Part shown: piece after piece, positions 1 through 12,600 of the stretch
Layout: each line of letters starts with the position of its first letter
Position numbering within the stretch: position 1 is the stretch's first letter
Source of the DNA: Mytilus galloprovincialis
Lineage: Eukaryota; Mollusca; Bivalvia; Mytilida; Mytilidae
Reading direction: 5' to 3'
Length of the DNA stretch: 64,000 nt
NCBI RefSeq assembly: GCF_965363235.1
Contig: NC_134844.1
Location: 21,558,646 to 21,622,645 of the forward strand
Translations under genes and position numbers: made by a program
Notes under the pieces: generated by a model
Database searches by the model: none
Told to the model about the DNA's origin: nothing
What the model saw: only the letters and a program-made list of their open reading frames with translations

Positions 1-219
1 TATATCTCCCAATTTATACGATATTCCCGTGCTTGCATTTCCTATCATGATTTTCTTGATAGAGGGTTGCTGCTCACAAGGAAGCTATTAAACCAAGAGT
101 TCCAAATGATGAAGTTGAAATCACCCCTTCGTAAATTTTACGGACGCCATCACGAGTTGGTTGACCGTTATGGAATAACCGTTTCACAAATGATATCGGA
201 TATGTTCGTGACGTCGTAA
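1..219 (+). CDS. C-terminal end of a retrotransposon reverse-transcriptase ORF (partial, left edge)
   Basis: An open frame runs from the first base to a TAA at 217-219 and gives 72 residues starting YISQFIRYSRAC and containing LRKFYGRHHELVDRYG. I recognise this tail (ISQ-IRY-RAC, DFLDRG-LLTRKLLNQ, LRKFYGRH-ELVDRYG) as the C-terminus found after the reverse-transcriptase domain of abundant mollusc and amphioxus retroelements. The RT domain itself lies outside the window, so the exact family cannot be named. The following 260 bp are the matching 3' tail. Mobile-element coding sequence, not a host gene. Confidence 0.7.
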   Translation, partial: YISQFIRYSRACISYHDFLDRGLLLTRKLLNQEFQMMKLKSPLRKFYGRHHELVDRYGITVSQMISDMFVTS

Positions 220-480
220 CTAAAATCTCCTTCCCTTTCATAAATGTGACCTACCGAATTAGACTATTTACCGGATTTGTTATAACATAAGCAACATGCC
301 ACATGTGGAGCAGGATCTGCTTACCCTTCTGGAGCACCTGAGATCACCCCTAGTTTTTGGTGGGGTTCGTGTTGCTTATTCTTTAGTTTTCTATGTTGTG
401 TCATGTGTTCTATAATTATTTGTCTGTTTGTCTTCTTTCATTTTTAGCTAGGCGTTGTTAATTTATTTTCGATTTATGCG
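220..480 (+). repeat. 3' tail of the retroelement at the left edge
   Basis: Non-coding tail directly after the RT stop. The block 'gtggagcaggatctgctta...gcacctgagatcacc..tagtttttg' recurs at 54150-54240 on the same strand. Its complement appears at 26905-27063 and, more diverged, at 11494-11645. At least four copies of one 3' tail family are therefore in this window. Confidence 0.7.
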
Positions 481-949
481 CTTGACTGTCCCTCTTTTAA
501 AGTGAAAATTCAGATTTTTTTTTCTTTATTGAATTTGATGTTAAGGACTCCAGAAACGATGCTTCAACAATTTTACCCGCTTCAATCACTAGTTACTCCC
601 AATGATATTAATGGAGTTGGTGCACTTTTTTCTCTGTTGAGTATATATATATTAGTTAAATCGCTTGAAGTGAACACTTTTCATAAAAGTTGAATGTAAA
701 GATGGAAGAACACACAAAACGGTAAACATTGTCGTTGTTTTGATTTATTGTTGACATTCCAAAATATATGTGCTTATGTCTTAATTCTATGTTATGTTTG
801 TAATAATCAAATAACCATATGCTCCAACGAGTCTGACTCGCTCGCTGTCCAAATGGTCAATATTTGGGTTGAACCGATACACATTTGTCAAGTCTATAAT
901 GTGATCATTTCACACCATGTAGAAATAAGAAACGTACTTGTATGATTTT
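481..949. other. No recognised content
   Basis: AT-rich. Two short open frames (502-693, 748-945) lack family resemblance and splice context. No gene or clear repeat was recognised. Confidence 0.5.
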
Positions 950-2721
950 TAGCTCACCTGGCCTGAAAGGCCAAGTGAGCTTTTCTCATCACTTGGCGTC
1001 CGTCGTCCGTCGTCGTCGTTAACTTTTACAAAAATCTTCTCCTCTGAAACTACTGGGCCAAATTAAACCAAACTTGGCCACAATCATCATTGGGGTATCT
1101 AGTTTAAAAATGTGTCCGGTGACCTGGCCAACCATCCAAGATGGCCGCCATGGCTAAAAATAGAACATAGGGGTAAAATGCAGTTTTTGGCTTATAACTC
1201 AAAAACCAAAGCATTTAGAGCAAATCTGACAGGAGTAGAATTGTTAAATAGGTGAAGATCTATCTGCCCTGAAATTTTCAGATGAATCGGATAACCCGTT
1301 GTTGGGTTGCTGCCCCTGAATTAGTAATTTTAAGGAAATTTTGCTGTTTTTGGTTATTATCTTGCATATTATTATAGATAGAGATAAACAGTAAACAGCA
1401 ATAATGTTCAGCAAAGTAAGATTTACAAATAAGTCAACATGACTGAAATGGTCAGTTGACCCCTTTAGGAGTTATTGCCCTTTATAGTCAATTTTTAACC
1501 ATTTTTCGTAAATCTTAGTAATATTTTACAAAAATCTTCTCCTCTGAAACTACTTGGCCAAATTAATCCAAACTTGGCCACAATCATTTTTTGGGTTAGT
1601 AGTCTGAAAAATGTGTCCGGTGACCCGGCCATCAAACCAAGATGGCCGCCATGGCTAAAAATAGAACATTGGGTAAAATGCAGTTTTTGGCTTATAACTC
1701 AAAACCCAAAGCATTTAGAGCAAATCTGACAGGATTAAATTGTTTATCAGTTTAAGATCTATCTGCCCTGAAATTTTCAGATGAATCGGACAACCCGTTG
1801 TTGGGTTGCTGGCCCTGAATTAGTAATTTTAAGGAAATTTTGCTCTTTTTGGTTATTATCTTGATTATTATTATAGATAGAGATAAACTATAAACAGCAA
1901 AAATGTTCAGCAAAGTAAGATTTACAAATAAGTCAACATGACTGAAATGGTCAGTTGACCCCTTTAGGAGTTATTGCCCTTTATAGTCAATTTTTAACCA
2001 TTTTTCGTAAATCTTAGTAATCTTTTACAAAAATCTTCTCCTCTGAAACTACTTGGCCAAATTAATCCAAACTTGGCCACAATCATCTTTTGGGTTAGTA
2101 GTTTGAAAAATGTGTCCGGTGACCCGGCCATCCAACCAAGATGGCCGCCATGGCTAAAAATAGAACATGGGGTAAAATGCAGTTTTTGGCTTATAACTCA
2201 AAACCCAAAGCATTTAGAGCAAATCTGACATGGGGTAAAATTGTTTATCAGGTCAACATTTATCTGCTCTGAAATTTTTAGATGAATCGGACAACCTGTT
2301 GTTGGGTTGCTGACCCTGAATTGTTAGTTTTAAGGAAATTTTGCTGTTTTTGGTCATTATCTTGAATATTATTATTGATAGAGATAAACTGTAAACAACA
2401 ATAATGTTCAGCAAAGTAAGACATACAAATAAGTCAACATGACCGAAATGGTCAATTGACCCCCTTAGGAGTTATTGTTCTTTATAGTCAATTTTTAACA
2501 ATTTTCATAAAATTTGTAAATTTTTACTAACATTTTCCACTGAAACTAATGGGCCAAGTTCATTATAGATAGAGATAATTTTAAGCAGCAAGAATGTTCA
2601 GTAAAGTAAGATGTACAAACACATCACCATCACCAAAACACAATTTTGTCATGAATCTATCTTCTTCCTTTAATATTCACATAGACCAAGGTGAGCGACA
2701 CAGGCTCTTTAGAGCCTCTAG
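950..2721. mobile_element. Composite repeat with three tandem units of about 500 bp
   Basis: The block starting 'ttttacaaaaatcttctcc' recurs at 1024, 1524 and 2023 (about 500-bp period), with a degraded fourth copy near 2512. Each unit repeats the same internal phrases ('gtgtccggtgacc', 'aagatggccgccatggct', 'cagttgacccctttagg'). The outer edges carry loosely inverted motifs, 'agctcacctgg' at the left and 'ccaaggtgagc' at the right. This is a common dispersed mollusc repeat. It has no coding capacity and probably lies in or upstream of the 5' part of the Hv1-like gene. Confidence 0.7.
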
Positions 2722-2950
2722 TTAGTTTTAGTTTCTTGTGTATTAATCGGAGTTTAGTATGACGTCCATTATCACTGAAGTAGTATACATATTTGTTTAG
2801 GAGGCAGCTGAAGGACACCCCTGGTCTGAAGGACTCCTACGGGTACGGGAGTTTCTCGCTGCATTGAAGACCCATTGGTGGCCTTCGGCTGTTGTCTGCT
2901 CTATGGTCGGGTTGTTGTCTCTTTGACACATTCCCCATTTCTATTCTCAA
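2722..2950 (+). repeat. Dispersed retroelement tail, 'ctgaaggac...gacacattcccc' family
   Basis: The block 'gtttcttgtgtattaatcgg ... cattatcactgaa ... gttgttgtctctttgacac' recurs at 13080-13305 with moderate divergence. Same orientation in both places; non-coding. Confidence 0.7.
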
Positions 2951-3631
2951 TGTTATTGGTCTATACTATCTATATAAGTTATCCACCCTCTAAGAGAGAA
3001 CATGTTATCTGTCCCTCTGATATCTTTCGTCCCTCTTAAAGGCTTTTATCACGCATTTAAATGTTTAAGCATTAGCAATATTGCAGTACAAATGTAGGTC
3101 TACTCTGACAGCATGTATACATTACTAATGCAAAAAGTCGTTAGGCATGAAGGTGTATTATCGTTTGCGACCATAAAAAAAAACCGCAATGTTTCATGAT
3201 GATCTGAAAAACAGTTGTTTTCGTAATAATGGCTATCATGGTATTGGCGCAAATATTCATTTAAATGACGACTTTATTCATTTTAAAACCATAATTTAAA
3301 TGAAAGCTGAAAAAAATTAATGACCTCCAAATACTTACTTTTATCCAGAGATAATTTCAGTCATGGTGTCTTTGGGAGAAAATGGATAATTATTTTGGGG
3401 GTATAAGATACCAAGCAAAAAACCAAGAGACAATTAATAATCCGCGTAGCACTTCTCAGAAACCTGAGTATTGATCAACACTAACCCCGACAATAAATCC
3501 AAACAAACAAGAAGGATTTAGTTGAGCCAGTTTGGGAGGGGGTCAGATTTTTTTTGTCCAATAGTGACACCCATCGTGTTACTCTTTTTAGGAGACATAC
3601 TCTGCTGAATAAAATGTACTTATTATTTTAG
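2951..3631. other. No recognised content upstream of the first identified Hv1-like exon
   Basis: I searched for an upstream exon ending with two coding bases, as the phase of the exon at 3632 requires, and found no convincing one. A candidate reading near 3350-3410 has the wrong phase and a poor donor. Confidence 0.4.
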
Positions 3632-6600
3632 CACACGAAACAAGATACTTAAGATTTTAAACAGTTACCCCTTCACATTATTAGTGGTCATTTTAATAGT
3701 GTTTGAAAGTTCTCTACATGTGGCTGAAGTACTGATAGAACAAGACATAAGAGGTAAGCTAGTAAAAAGGATTTGTTGTTTTTGTATTTTTGTACATTGT
3801 AAGACTTTGAGGAATCTGTGTGTGTGTTATATAACACACGGCTTGTAAAATCTTAAAAAATGACTCAGATTCCTTTGGAAGATAATTAAAGCCGCCATTA
3901 AAAACAAGCTTCACAGTTACTTTTAATAGAAAAACAACACATTTTTAAAATATTTTCAAAGGATAATAAGAGCCTTTTAAACAAGTCTTGACTGTTAAAA
4001 CAAACTTGATGAATCAATCAGCAAACCTTTGTTGACTCCGCTTCTCTATATCACATGAGAAAAGTCTCGATGAAAAGCAGCTTACATTGCCGGGGAAAAA
4101 ATGAGAAGTTACGAAGGATACTAATAAAAAATCAGGAGTCAATTAAAATACAGGGTTTGAATGAAGACGGACATCTTCCTGCTCTGGTGAGAACTGTTGC
4201 AGCTATTTCAAACCAATTTTAACTTTAATCCTATGATGGATGTGCAAATTCAATAATTATATGTGTTTATTATAACCACTCTTCAAACCAAAATAACGAC
4301 TTTGCCTAAAAAATATTTTATAGCATTTTTTACGATTATAATAAAAATCAAGGTTCTAAATGGTAGACTTGATATATTATAAAATGCCTTGATAACACTA
4401 TTTCGTGACCATTTTCGACAACAAAATGGTGGTTAGGTTTCCTATTAAAACATTATTTACTTATAGAAAAAATTGTGGACGAATGCACAGAAGTCAAGAA
4501 CTTTATACAAAAACTGGGTCAGCCACAACATGATACTGTAGATACTTCTTCATTAATGAATAACGTTATAATTGCCACCAATAACTTTCTCAATGTTTAT
4601 GATGTCACGAGAAGGGATAACCAATCAAAATGTTCTCATTATTCACATGCCTCTACTGAAGACGACTTTGTTTTCACTATGGATTTTACACAAGACCAGA
4701 ACAGTAATTTATGTGGAACTTCAAGTGAATTAGGACATTTTGACATAAGCCAGGTCTTCACACAAGCAGACCAGTTTCTCCAAGATTTAAGTCATTCTTT
4801 CCGGATATTTGCCCTGGGTATTATTATATTTATGTCAGTAGAGGTATTATTTAATTTTACTTGTTCATTAAGTACTTTTCAGACTAAACATTTAGGTTGC
4901 ACATTGGTATTATCTACGATTTGTAACGAATATATGATAGTGTGTACACCATGCCTTAATCCAAACCATACAAACAAATGGACTATACACGAAGTAGCTG
5001 CGGATTCAGGAACTCGTACATCCTGTTCCCTCTATCTTTATGAAAAAATATGATTTGTTACAAAAGATGATGTAGTGTGATTGCCAATGAGACAGCTAAT
5101 CACAAGAGACCCAATGATAGATTTTCGTGCTGCCTTTAACAATGATCAAAGCCCATACTGCATAGTCAGCCAAAAGGTCCCAAATGACAAAAGTTAAACA
5201 ATTCAAAAAAGAATAACAGGCTGACATTGGACAGGCACATACATAATGCAGCGGGGTAACCTATGTTGAAGGCGTCAACCCTTCTATAAACCAGGGACAG
5301 TGGTGTAACAGTACAACATTAAAACAAACTATAAAAATCAGTTGTTTGCATGAAATAGTTTATTTCCGTTTTCCATTCTCAATTTTATTAAAAAAAACAC
5401 TCGACCGTAATTTTACCAATCAGTCACCATGCACCCATTCCCTTGGACCTTTGGTAAAATATACGATTAAGAATCCAGAATTATCAGAACATGAAGTGTA
5501 TTGTGTTGTTTTCAAGATTTGCTGATGCTATTAAATTGCATTAATTAATCTCATTGTTGCCCAAATGTTTTGCAAAAGATTCGATATAAATATAAACTTA
5601 ATTAAACGAAATGATTTATAAATTACTACGTACATTTCGACAATTATTTTTTCAGACTTCGCTTAGAATGTTCTGTACTGGCTTTATATTCCTTAAAAGA
5701 AAAATCGAGGTATGTATATTGCAAGCATATCCGAAATAGGAAGTGCAAATTACTATGGTAACGTATATGAAAACGCACGTGAACACTTTCATACCAAAGG
5801 GCGCAAGTTTGAATTGTATGAATTCCACATTTGATTTTTATGCCCCATTTATGGGCATTATGTTTTCTGGTCTGTGCGTCCGTTCGTCCATCCGTTTGTT
5901 CGTCTGTTCGTTCGTCCGTCCGTCCGTCCGTTCGTCTGTCCCGCTTCAGGTTAAAGTTTTTGGTCGAGGTAGTTTTTGATGAAGTTGAAGTCCAATCAAC
6001 TTGAAACTTAGTAAACTTGTTCCCTATGATATGATCTTTCTAATTTAAATGCCAAAATGGAGTTATGTTGTAAAAGAAAAGGCTGGTGTTTTATATAATG
6101 GATGTTCTTGTTAGTTTTCAACTTCCAAAAACCAATTTACGATGTAGTAGTGATCTGAGACGGACTGATTCAAAAGTACAAACAAAAAACACGTTTAGCT
6201 CGCAATCCTGTCTTATCTAAGCAGTAATATAACATCCAACCTGTCAGATGGAGGATTGGTCTTATCGTAATTAAAGCGTTATGTCTGACATCGGATCATT
6301 AGTAAGTGCAGAAACCATTCAGTTTCTTCCGTGTACATTTTTGGTTTTGTACTATCATAAACGTGGTGATTGATATAAACAACAGTTTGTATTAATCTAA
6401 AACGAATCACGACCATCTTACTACTTTGATACTTTTTTTTGCAGGTCTTTGATGCGATTATTGTGTTTACATCCTTAATATTTGACTGTTCGTTTTACTC
6501 TAGAAGTTTTCAGAAGTCTTCTATTGTTGTAATGCTTCTGTTACCATGGAGATTAATCAGAATTGTAAGCAGTAAGTGTTTTCCTACCATTTAATAAAAT

Positions 6601-9600
6601 AATATTGGCATATCATGAAAAAGAAATTTTCTTCTTTTTGTTTTGATTTTTGTTCCAAAGAAGCAATGTCATTCAAAGATGGGTGTAAAATATGTTCAAT
6701 ATTTAAGACAATCATATCTAAGTTGTAGGTGAATAGAATAGAATAGAATAGAATATTTTTATTTCCCAAATTACAGGGCCCATAAAGGGCATAAAATCAG
6801 ATACAATTGATTTACATAATTGGTAACAACAACAATAGAGGCATATACATATATATTTGGAATATAAAGCATCAAGAAATGGTTTTACTTTACAACCACT
6901 GTTTATCATTGTCCAATTTGACGGCGTATTTAACAACAGACACTACAAATACAATACAACACAACTCATTGCATTGCAATGCAATGCAATGCAACAAAAT
7001 ACAATACAACACAACGCAGTGCAATGCAATGCAATGCAATACAACAAAATACAATACAACACAACGCAGTGCAATGCAATGCAATGCAATACAACAAAAT
7101 ACAATACAATAAAATACAATACAATATACAACAAAATACAATACAATACAATACAACGCAATTAAATACAATACAATGCACAATGCAATGCCTATTGCAA
7201 TCTAATATGCAATGCAATGCAATATGTAATATGCAATGCAATGCAGTATGTAATATGCAATATGCAATGCAATATGTAATATGCAATATGCAATGCAATA
7301 TGTAATATGCAATATGCAATGCAATGCAATATGTAATATGCAATATGCAATGCAATGGAAGTTTCATCTGAAACATATTACGGGATATCAGATTAGAGAC
7401 TCATGAATTAATAGGCCACAGCTCTAGCTACTGAATGGGCGCCAATTGTAACATGCATGCATGAGCTGTAATAAAAAATGACCGCTGAACGTACAATTCT
7501 AAAATTGAAATCAATACAACTTTATCGAACCCTTTGATTGGCTAAATTACAAATATAATTTATTTTAAATAATTAGATAACAATTATGAATCGCTTTTTC
7601 AGGCTTAATTGCGGCACTGAATAGTAAACATAGACGACAGGTTAAAAGTTTGAGCATAGGAAAGAAAAAGATAGAAGAGAAATACATCAAAATAGCCAAA
7701 CAGTTCCAAGTTGTCAAGGTAGAAGACTACCGTTTCTTTAAACACTAGTGAATATAATTATATACTATACATATATAACTTTTTTTTATCGTATATGTTA
7801 ACTTTAATCAACCTTGATCACAGTAGGACAATGATTAATAATGATTACAACTGCATGATTGTTGCAACATATTAAGAATTATGATATCGCCACTGAAAAT
7901 ATGCTCGACGTATGATAGGTATTCGTCAGTTAAACAGCTACCCAACACCAATAAACATTAGGATATTACAATAAATTTACAATCCGAATAAAAGAGACTT
8001 AGTTGTTAGCGTAATTGTCTTTAGTGCAGAAGGTCGTCGGTTAACCCTGTCGAGTCGAACGAAAGGCTTAAAATGGTATTTGTGGTTCTTCGCTAAGCAC
8101 TTGAAATCTGCTTGATGTCTGAATGAAGTGTTCAAAAAATGAGAACCATCCAAAAGAAGAAATCAATAACCTGATTTATGACAAAACAAATAACGAAAAT
8201 ATCTATGACAGACAACGATAACCTTATTGGACATGAGGCCGCTACTTTGGACAGGCACAAACAAAATTTGCCGATTAAAAACATGTTTGTTTAATCTTCC
8301 TCTGGCTCAAATCAGCAGTTTAACATCAAAAATAAAATATGTTTATATATGTTGCTGTTTTTTCTGAACTCATACTAAATATTATTAGGCCTTTTCAAAC
8401 TCATACTAAATAATATCAGGCCTTTTCCAACTTGTGAATACATTTGTAGTTTGTATATTTTCTAATTTTCGTCCTAGCTTGTCTGGCAAAACAGCCGTTG
8501 GTCAGAGTAATCTCGAACTAGTAAATTTGATAATTTTAGATACATTACGTTTTCAAAAAGGTAGAAATTATTCAAAAAGTCAATGTTTTCTTCTTAGGGA
8601 AACGAAGACAATCTTATTAAGCTGTGTAAACTGAAAGGGGCTACAAGTAGAGAGATAAATTTATGTGTATGTAAGTATTCGAGCGTAATTCATGAATGTG
8701 CATATATCCCACTTGTTTACGCGTTTATAAACGCACATATTTCATCTCTACGCATAAATCCCGTACTTAATATAATATTCGTTGTATTTGAACGACCTTA
8801 GTGGCCAAGACCGCAAATGAGTCTACCTTTTAATACCATATATATAATGTGTCTTTGAGTCTTTAAAAGTCAGTTTGTTCACTAACTGAAAAATCCTTTT
8901 TAGTGTAACTAGTATTCTTTTGTTATTCAGCCTGTCATGAAATGACATATTTCTACAGAAACAAGTGGGGAAACAGATGAGTGTGGGTAGTTGTTGTTTA
9001 TTTTTTTCTATAGAAACAATAATTTAGCTTGATCATACAAGAGAGAACAGTATTTATGAAACTTGAAATTTGTCATTGCATAGAAAAATTCGGAGATCAA
9101 CACTCAGTCTTCAACATATAGACAAAGTCTGTATAATCTGTCAAACTCTTAATTGACCTGAATTGACATATTTGTGAATTGATAAAACAGACTATCAGAA
9201 TAAGTAAAATCACAAAAATACTGATCAGAGATCGTTCATTACTGCCAAAGACTACATTTTTTCTGAAGATATAACAATAGAAACGGCTGAAATTTTAAAA
9301 GGCTTGGGACATGTGCATGAATATGTGACAGGGTTAACGTAGTTTTTAGGGATGCTTAACTTTACCCTTATCTCGATCAATGCAAATAAACAAAAGGTGT
9401 ATAAGGAAGTAAACAAGGTAAATCAGTACAAGAAAATTGCGATATACTACACTACCAAGAATTATATCCCACTTTTATTGTACTTTTCTACCGTATTATA
9501 AATCAATATTTAACGGCTACATGATAAAATTGTAATGTTGCTCTTTTGTTTAATTCGATACTGCTGAATTATATACTTAACGTCACATTACTGGAAACAA

Positions 9601-12600
9601 CCAGTACTATTACATTAATGAACAACTGTGTACTGACTATAAAAGAAGGTAAGTTTATAAATATAAATACTTATTTTACAAGAGGGTAAAATAGTACAAT
9701 AAAAGTTTGATATAATTCTTGGTACACAGGCAAATTTCACTCACATCAATTTCACGTGAATTTAAATTCATGTGAATTTCACCTCAAACGAGCTTATACG
9801 TGAAACTCACGTGAACTCAGTTTTTGTGAGTTTCACGTAAATCTCATGTGAGAATCTCATGTGAAACTCGTGTGAATTTCACATGAAAATCACGTTAAAA
9901 AAAAATTCATATGAAGTTGACATGAGTTTTTAAAATAGATTAATTCAAATAACATCTCAGTTTTCAAATTTTATTAAAATCATGAAAAATATCAAGGAGT
10001 AGGGGCGGGGCATTAATTAATCCCTGGTTTTTGGCCCAAGAATATAAAATTTTCGATTACTATTTCAAATTGCCACATAACGTTTAGAAATGCAGTGGGG
10101 AAAGAAACATAAATGAAAAATATAAGGAAATTTATCTGATGACGTCACAATTACGTCTTTTAAATATGTACTGTTTTCACAAAAACGATGAAAAATACAG
10201 AATTTATGCATTTTTTAATCTTTATTTCCCTTGTGCAAACATTGTGCGCAGCCAAGAAACAACAAAACAATTTAACAGAAGCTTTATTATAACTATTGAC
10301 ATAATGTCTCTAAGTATAAAGTTGTTTCTTGGGTGCGCACATACTTTTTCAATCTAAAATATACTTAAAATTTGATGAAAAACAAGGAAAATCACGAAAT
10401 TTGACAAAATATGCAAATTAAGTCATGCTTTGTTGCCATGGTAATTGCTCCATGTCAAATTTGTTTTTGTTTTTCTGAATACCTTGTACCTTAGTTAGGT
10501 TTTCAGTCATTTATAAATGTGTATGATAACTTTTAAATTTGCAGTGATTTTTGGGCAAAATAAGGGCCTTATTGTCCCTACCTCAAAGTTTCAAGTGAAA
10601 AATACTCAGATTCATGTGCATCTCAGTTCACGTAAAATTTCCATGAAAATTTCACATGAGTTTCATGTATATAAGCTCGTTTGAGCTGAATCTCGCGTGA
10701 AATTTCATGTGAGATTAATATGAAATTCATGTGAGCAAATTTTGCCTGTGTAGTGTAGTTGAAGCATAGCTATAGAAAGAGTTGTCATAGATTTTCTTAA
10801 TCACACAATATATATTTTTAGATAAAGGAACGTCTCACATGACAGTAGATCCTAACTGTACAATTGCTTCGATGATGCTTCTTGGCGGTTCAGTGAACAT
10901 GTCATATGGAGGAAATATGATCGCCGACAGTTTTCGTGAACCGCAAACAATGAACAAAGATCCAAATAATAATGAAATTGACAAAGCAAACGTTACGTCA
11001 AAATCCAGTTTATCTGTGTATATACGACCTAGCATTACAGATAACCACCAAAGTCTACAAATACCAATGTCTGGGAATAGAAGTCTACACATACCAAAGT
11101 CTGACAATACTAGTATACTAATACCGAAGTCTCACAATACTAGTCTACAAATACCAATGTCTAAGAAAGCTAGAAAGCAAGTAACAACTTCTAAGAATAC
11201 TGACAATATCTCTGTTATTCCAAAGTCGTCAACGCCTTTTCTTTTTCCTGCACCTAACTTTTTCTCTCCGTCTAATTTCCTAACACCATTTTATTTGACG
11301 ACACCGTTAAATACGCCACAGACTGTATTCTTCCCTGATAATTTTGACTCTAACCTAGCTAGAGAAAGATTGTTAAACGAAGGACCATCAAGTCAGAAAG
11401 AAGCGAAGCAACAGGTATGTATTTGTATACTGGACAGATAAAAGTTTACAATTCATGATATATACCAAAAATAAAGGGATATTAATGCAAACTCGTAAGT
11501 CGGAACAAAAACTGGCAATCTAATGGCAAAAAAAGAAGGAAAAACGGTCAAAACACAAACAACTGTTCACAAAACACATCATAGATAACTTAAGACAAGC
11601 AACACCAACCCTACTGATAACCAAGGGTGATCTCAGGTGCCCAGTCTAAAGTGTATATATATATATATGTCTTACAGTGTTCATCTGACCATGATCTCAT
11701 TTTCTCTGTTAAATTGTGATATGTTCAGTTTTCACGGTTTGGTCAATTTCAAAGACTCTATGAGCAGTAGGTTTGTGCTATTTTGTGTAAGGAATGATAG
11801 AAAGAAGTACGTGTCATTTTGGGATGGCTCATCTGACATTGACCTTATTTTCATGGTTAATTGGTCAACATTGACTTTTCGAGGTTAGATCTGTTTTGCA
11901 GATACTTGAAGCAATACGTTAGCTTTAAAGAGTATCAAATGGTTTGTAAGGTGTACACGTGCTTCTGGTTTGTTTCGTCTGATCTTGTCCTCATTTGCAT
12001 GTATGTTTCAGAAGAATCCGTTACTTTGATTGGATAACAACGCTTGTGCGTCATACTAAAATTCACCTTCATATTCCAATGAAGTTTAACATTCATAATG
12101 ACACGTGCTATCACAAAAAAGTGCACAGGTTAATTAAAGAAAAAAATGATAAAAATTGATTTTTCATTACCTCATATCGAAAAAAATATAATTTTTAGTA
12201 TGCAATGCTTCTTTCAGTAAATTCATAGGGTTTTAAAAGCATTTACTGTGTGCACATTTTATGATTGAAGCGCTTCATACATAGTGTACTTCGGTCAATG
12301 CTTTTACACCCCAATGAATTTACAAAAAGAACCATTCTGAAATGAATCATTTGGAATGTAGGTTCATGTGATACTTGTGGTTCATATCTTAATAACTTTC
12401 AACATATGATTTAATCATGACCAGTTAAGCAAGCTTGACTATGCCAGTGTCTTCTTTTCCAACGTAAGCACATACCATACAATGAAAGTGAATACATGAT
12501 TAAAGATAACAACACATGAAAAGTATGGAACGCCATGACTGCCTTACGTTAATGATCAGCATTATATGAAGTGCTCACACCATTATATTAAGTGCTCACA

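Noticed and set aside
3340-3420. Possible upstream Hv1-like exon (DNFSHGVFGRKW)
   Set aside because: The donor is weak and the phase does not match the exon at 3632.
6807-7376. Cluster of open frames rich in Cys, Ile and Asn
   Set aside because: All are produced by the CAATG/CAATA pentamer satellite.
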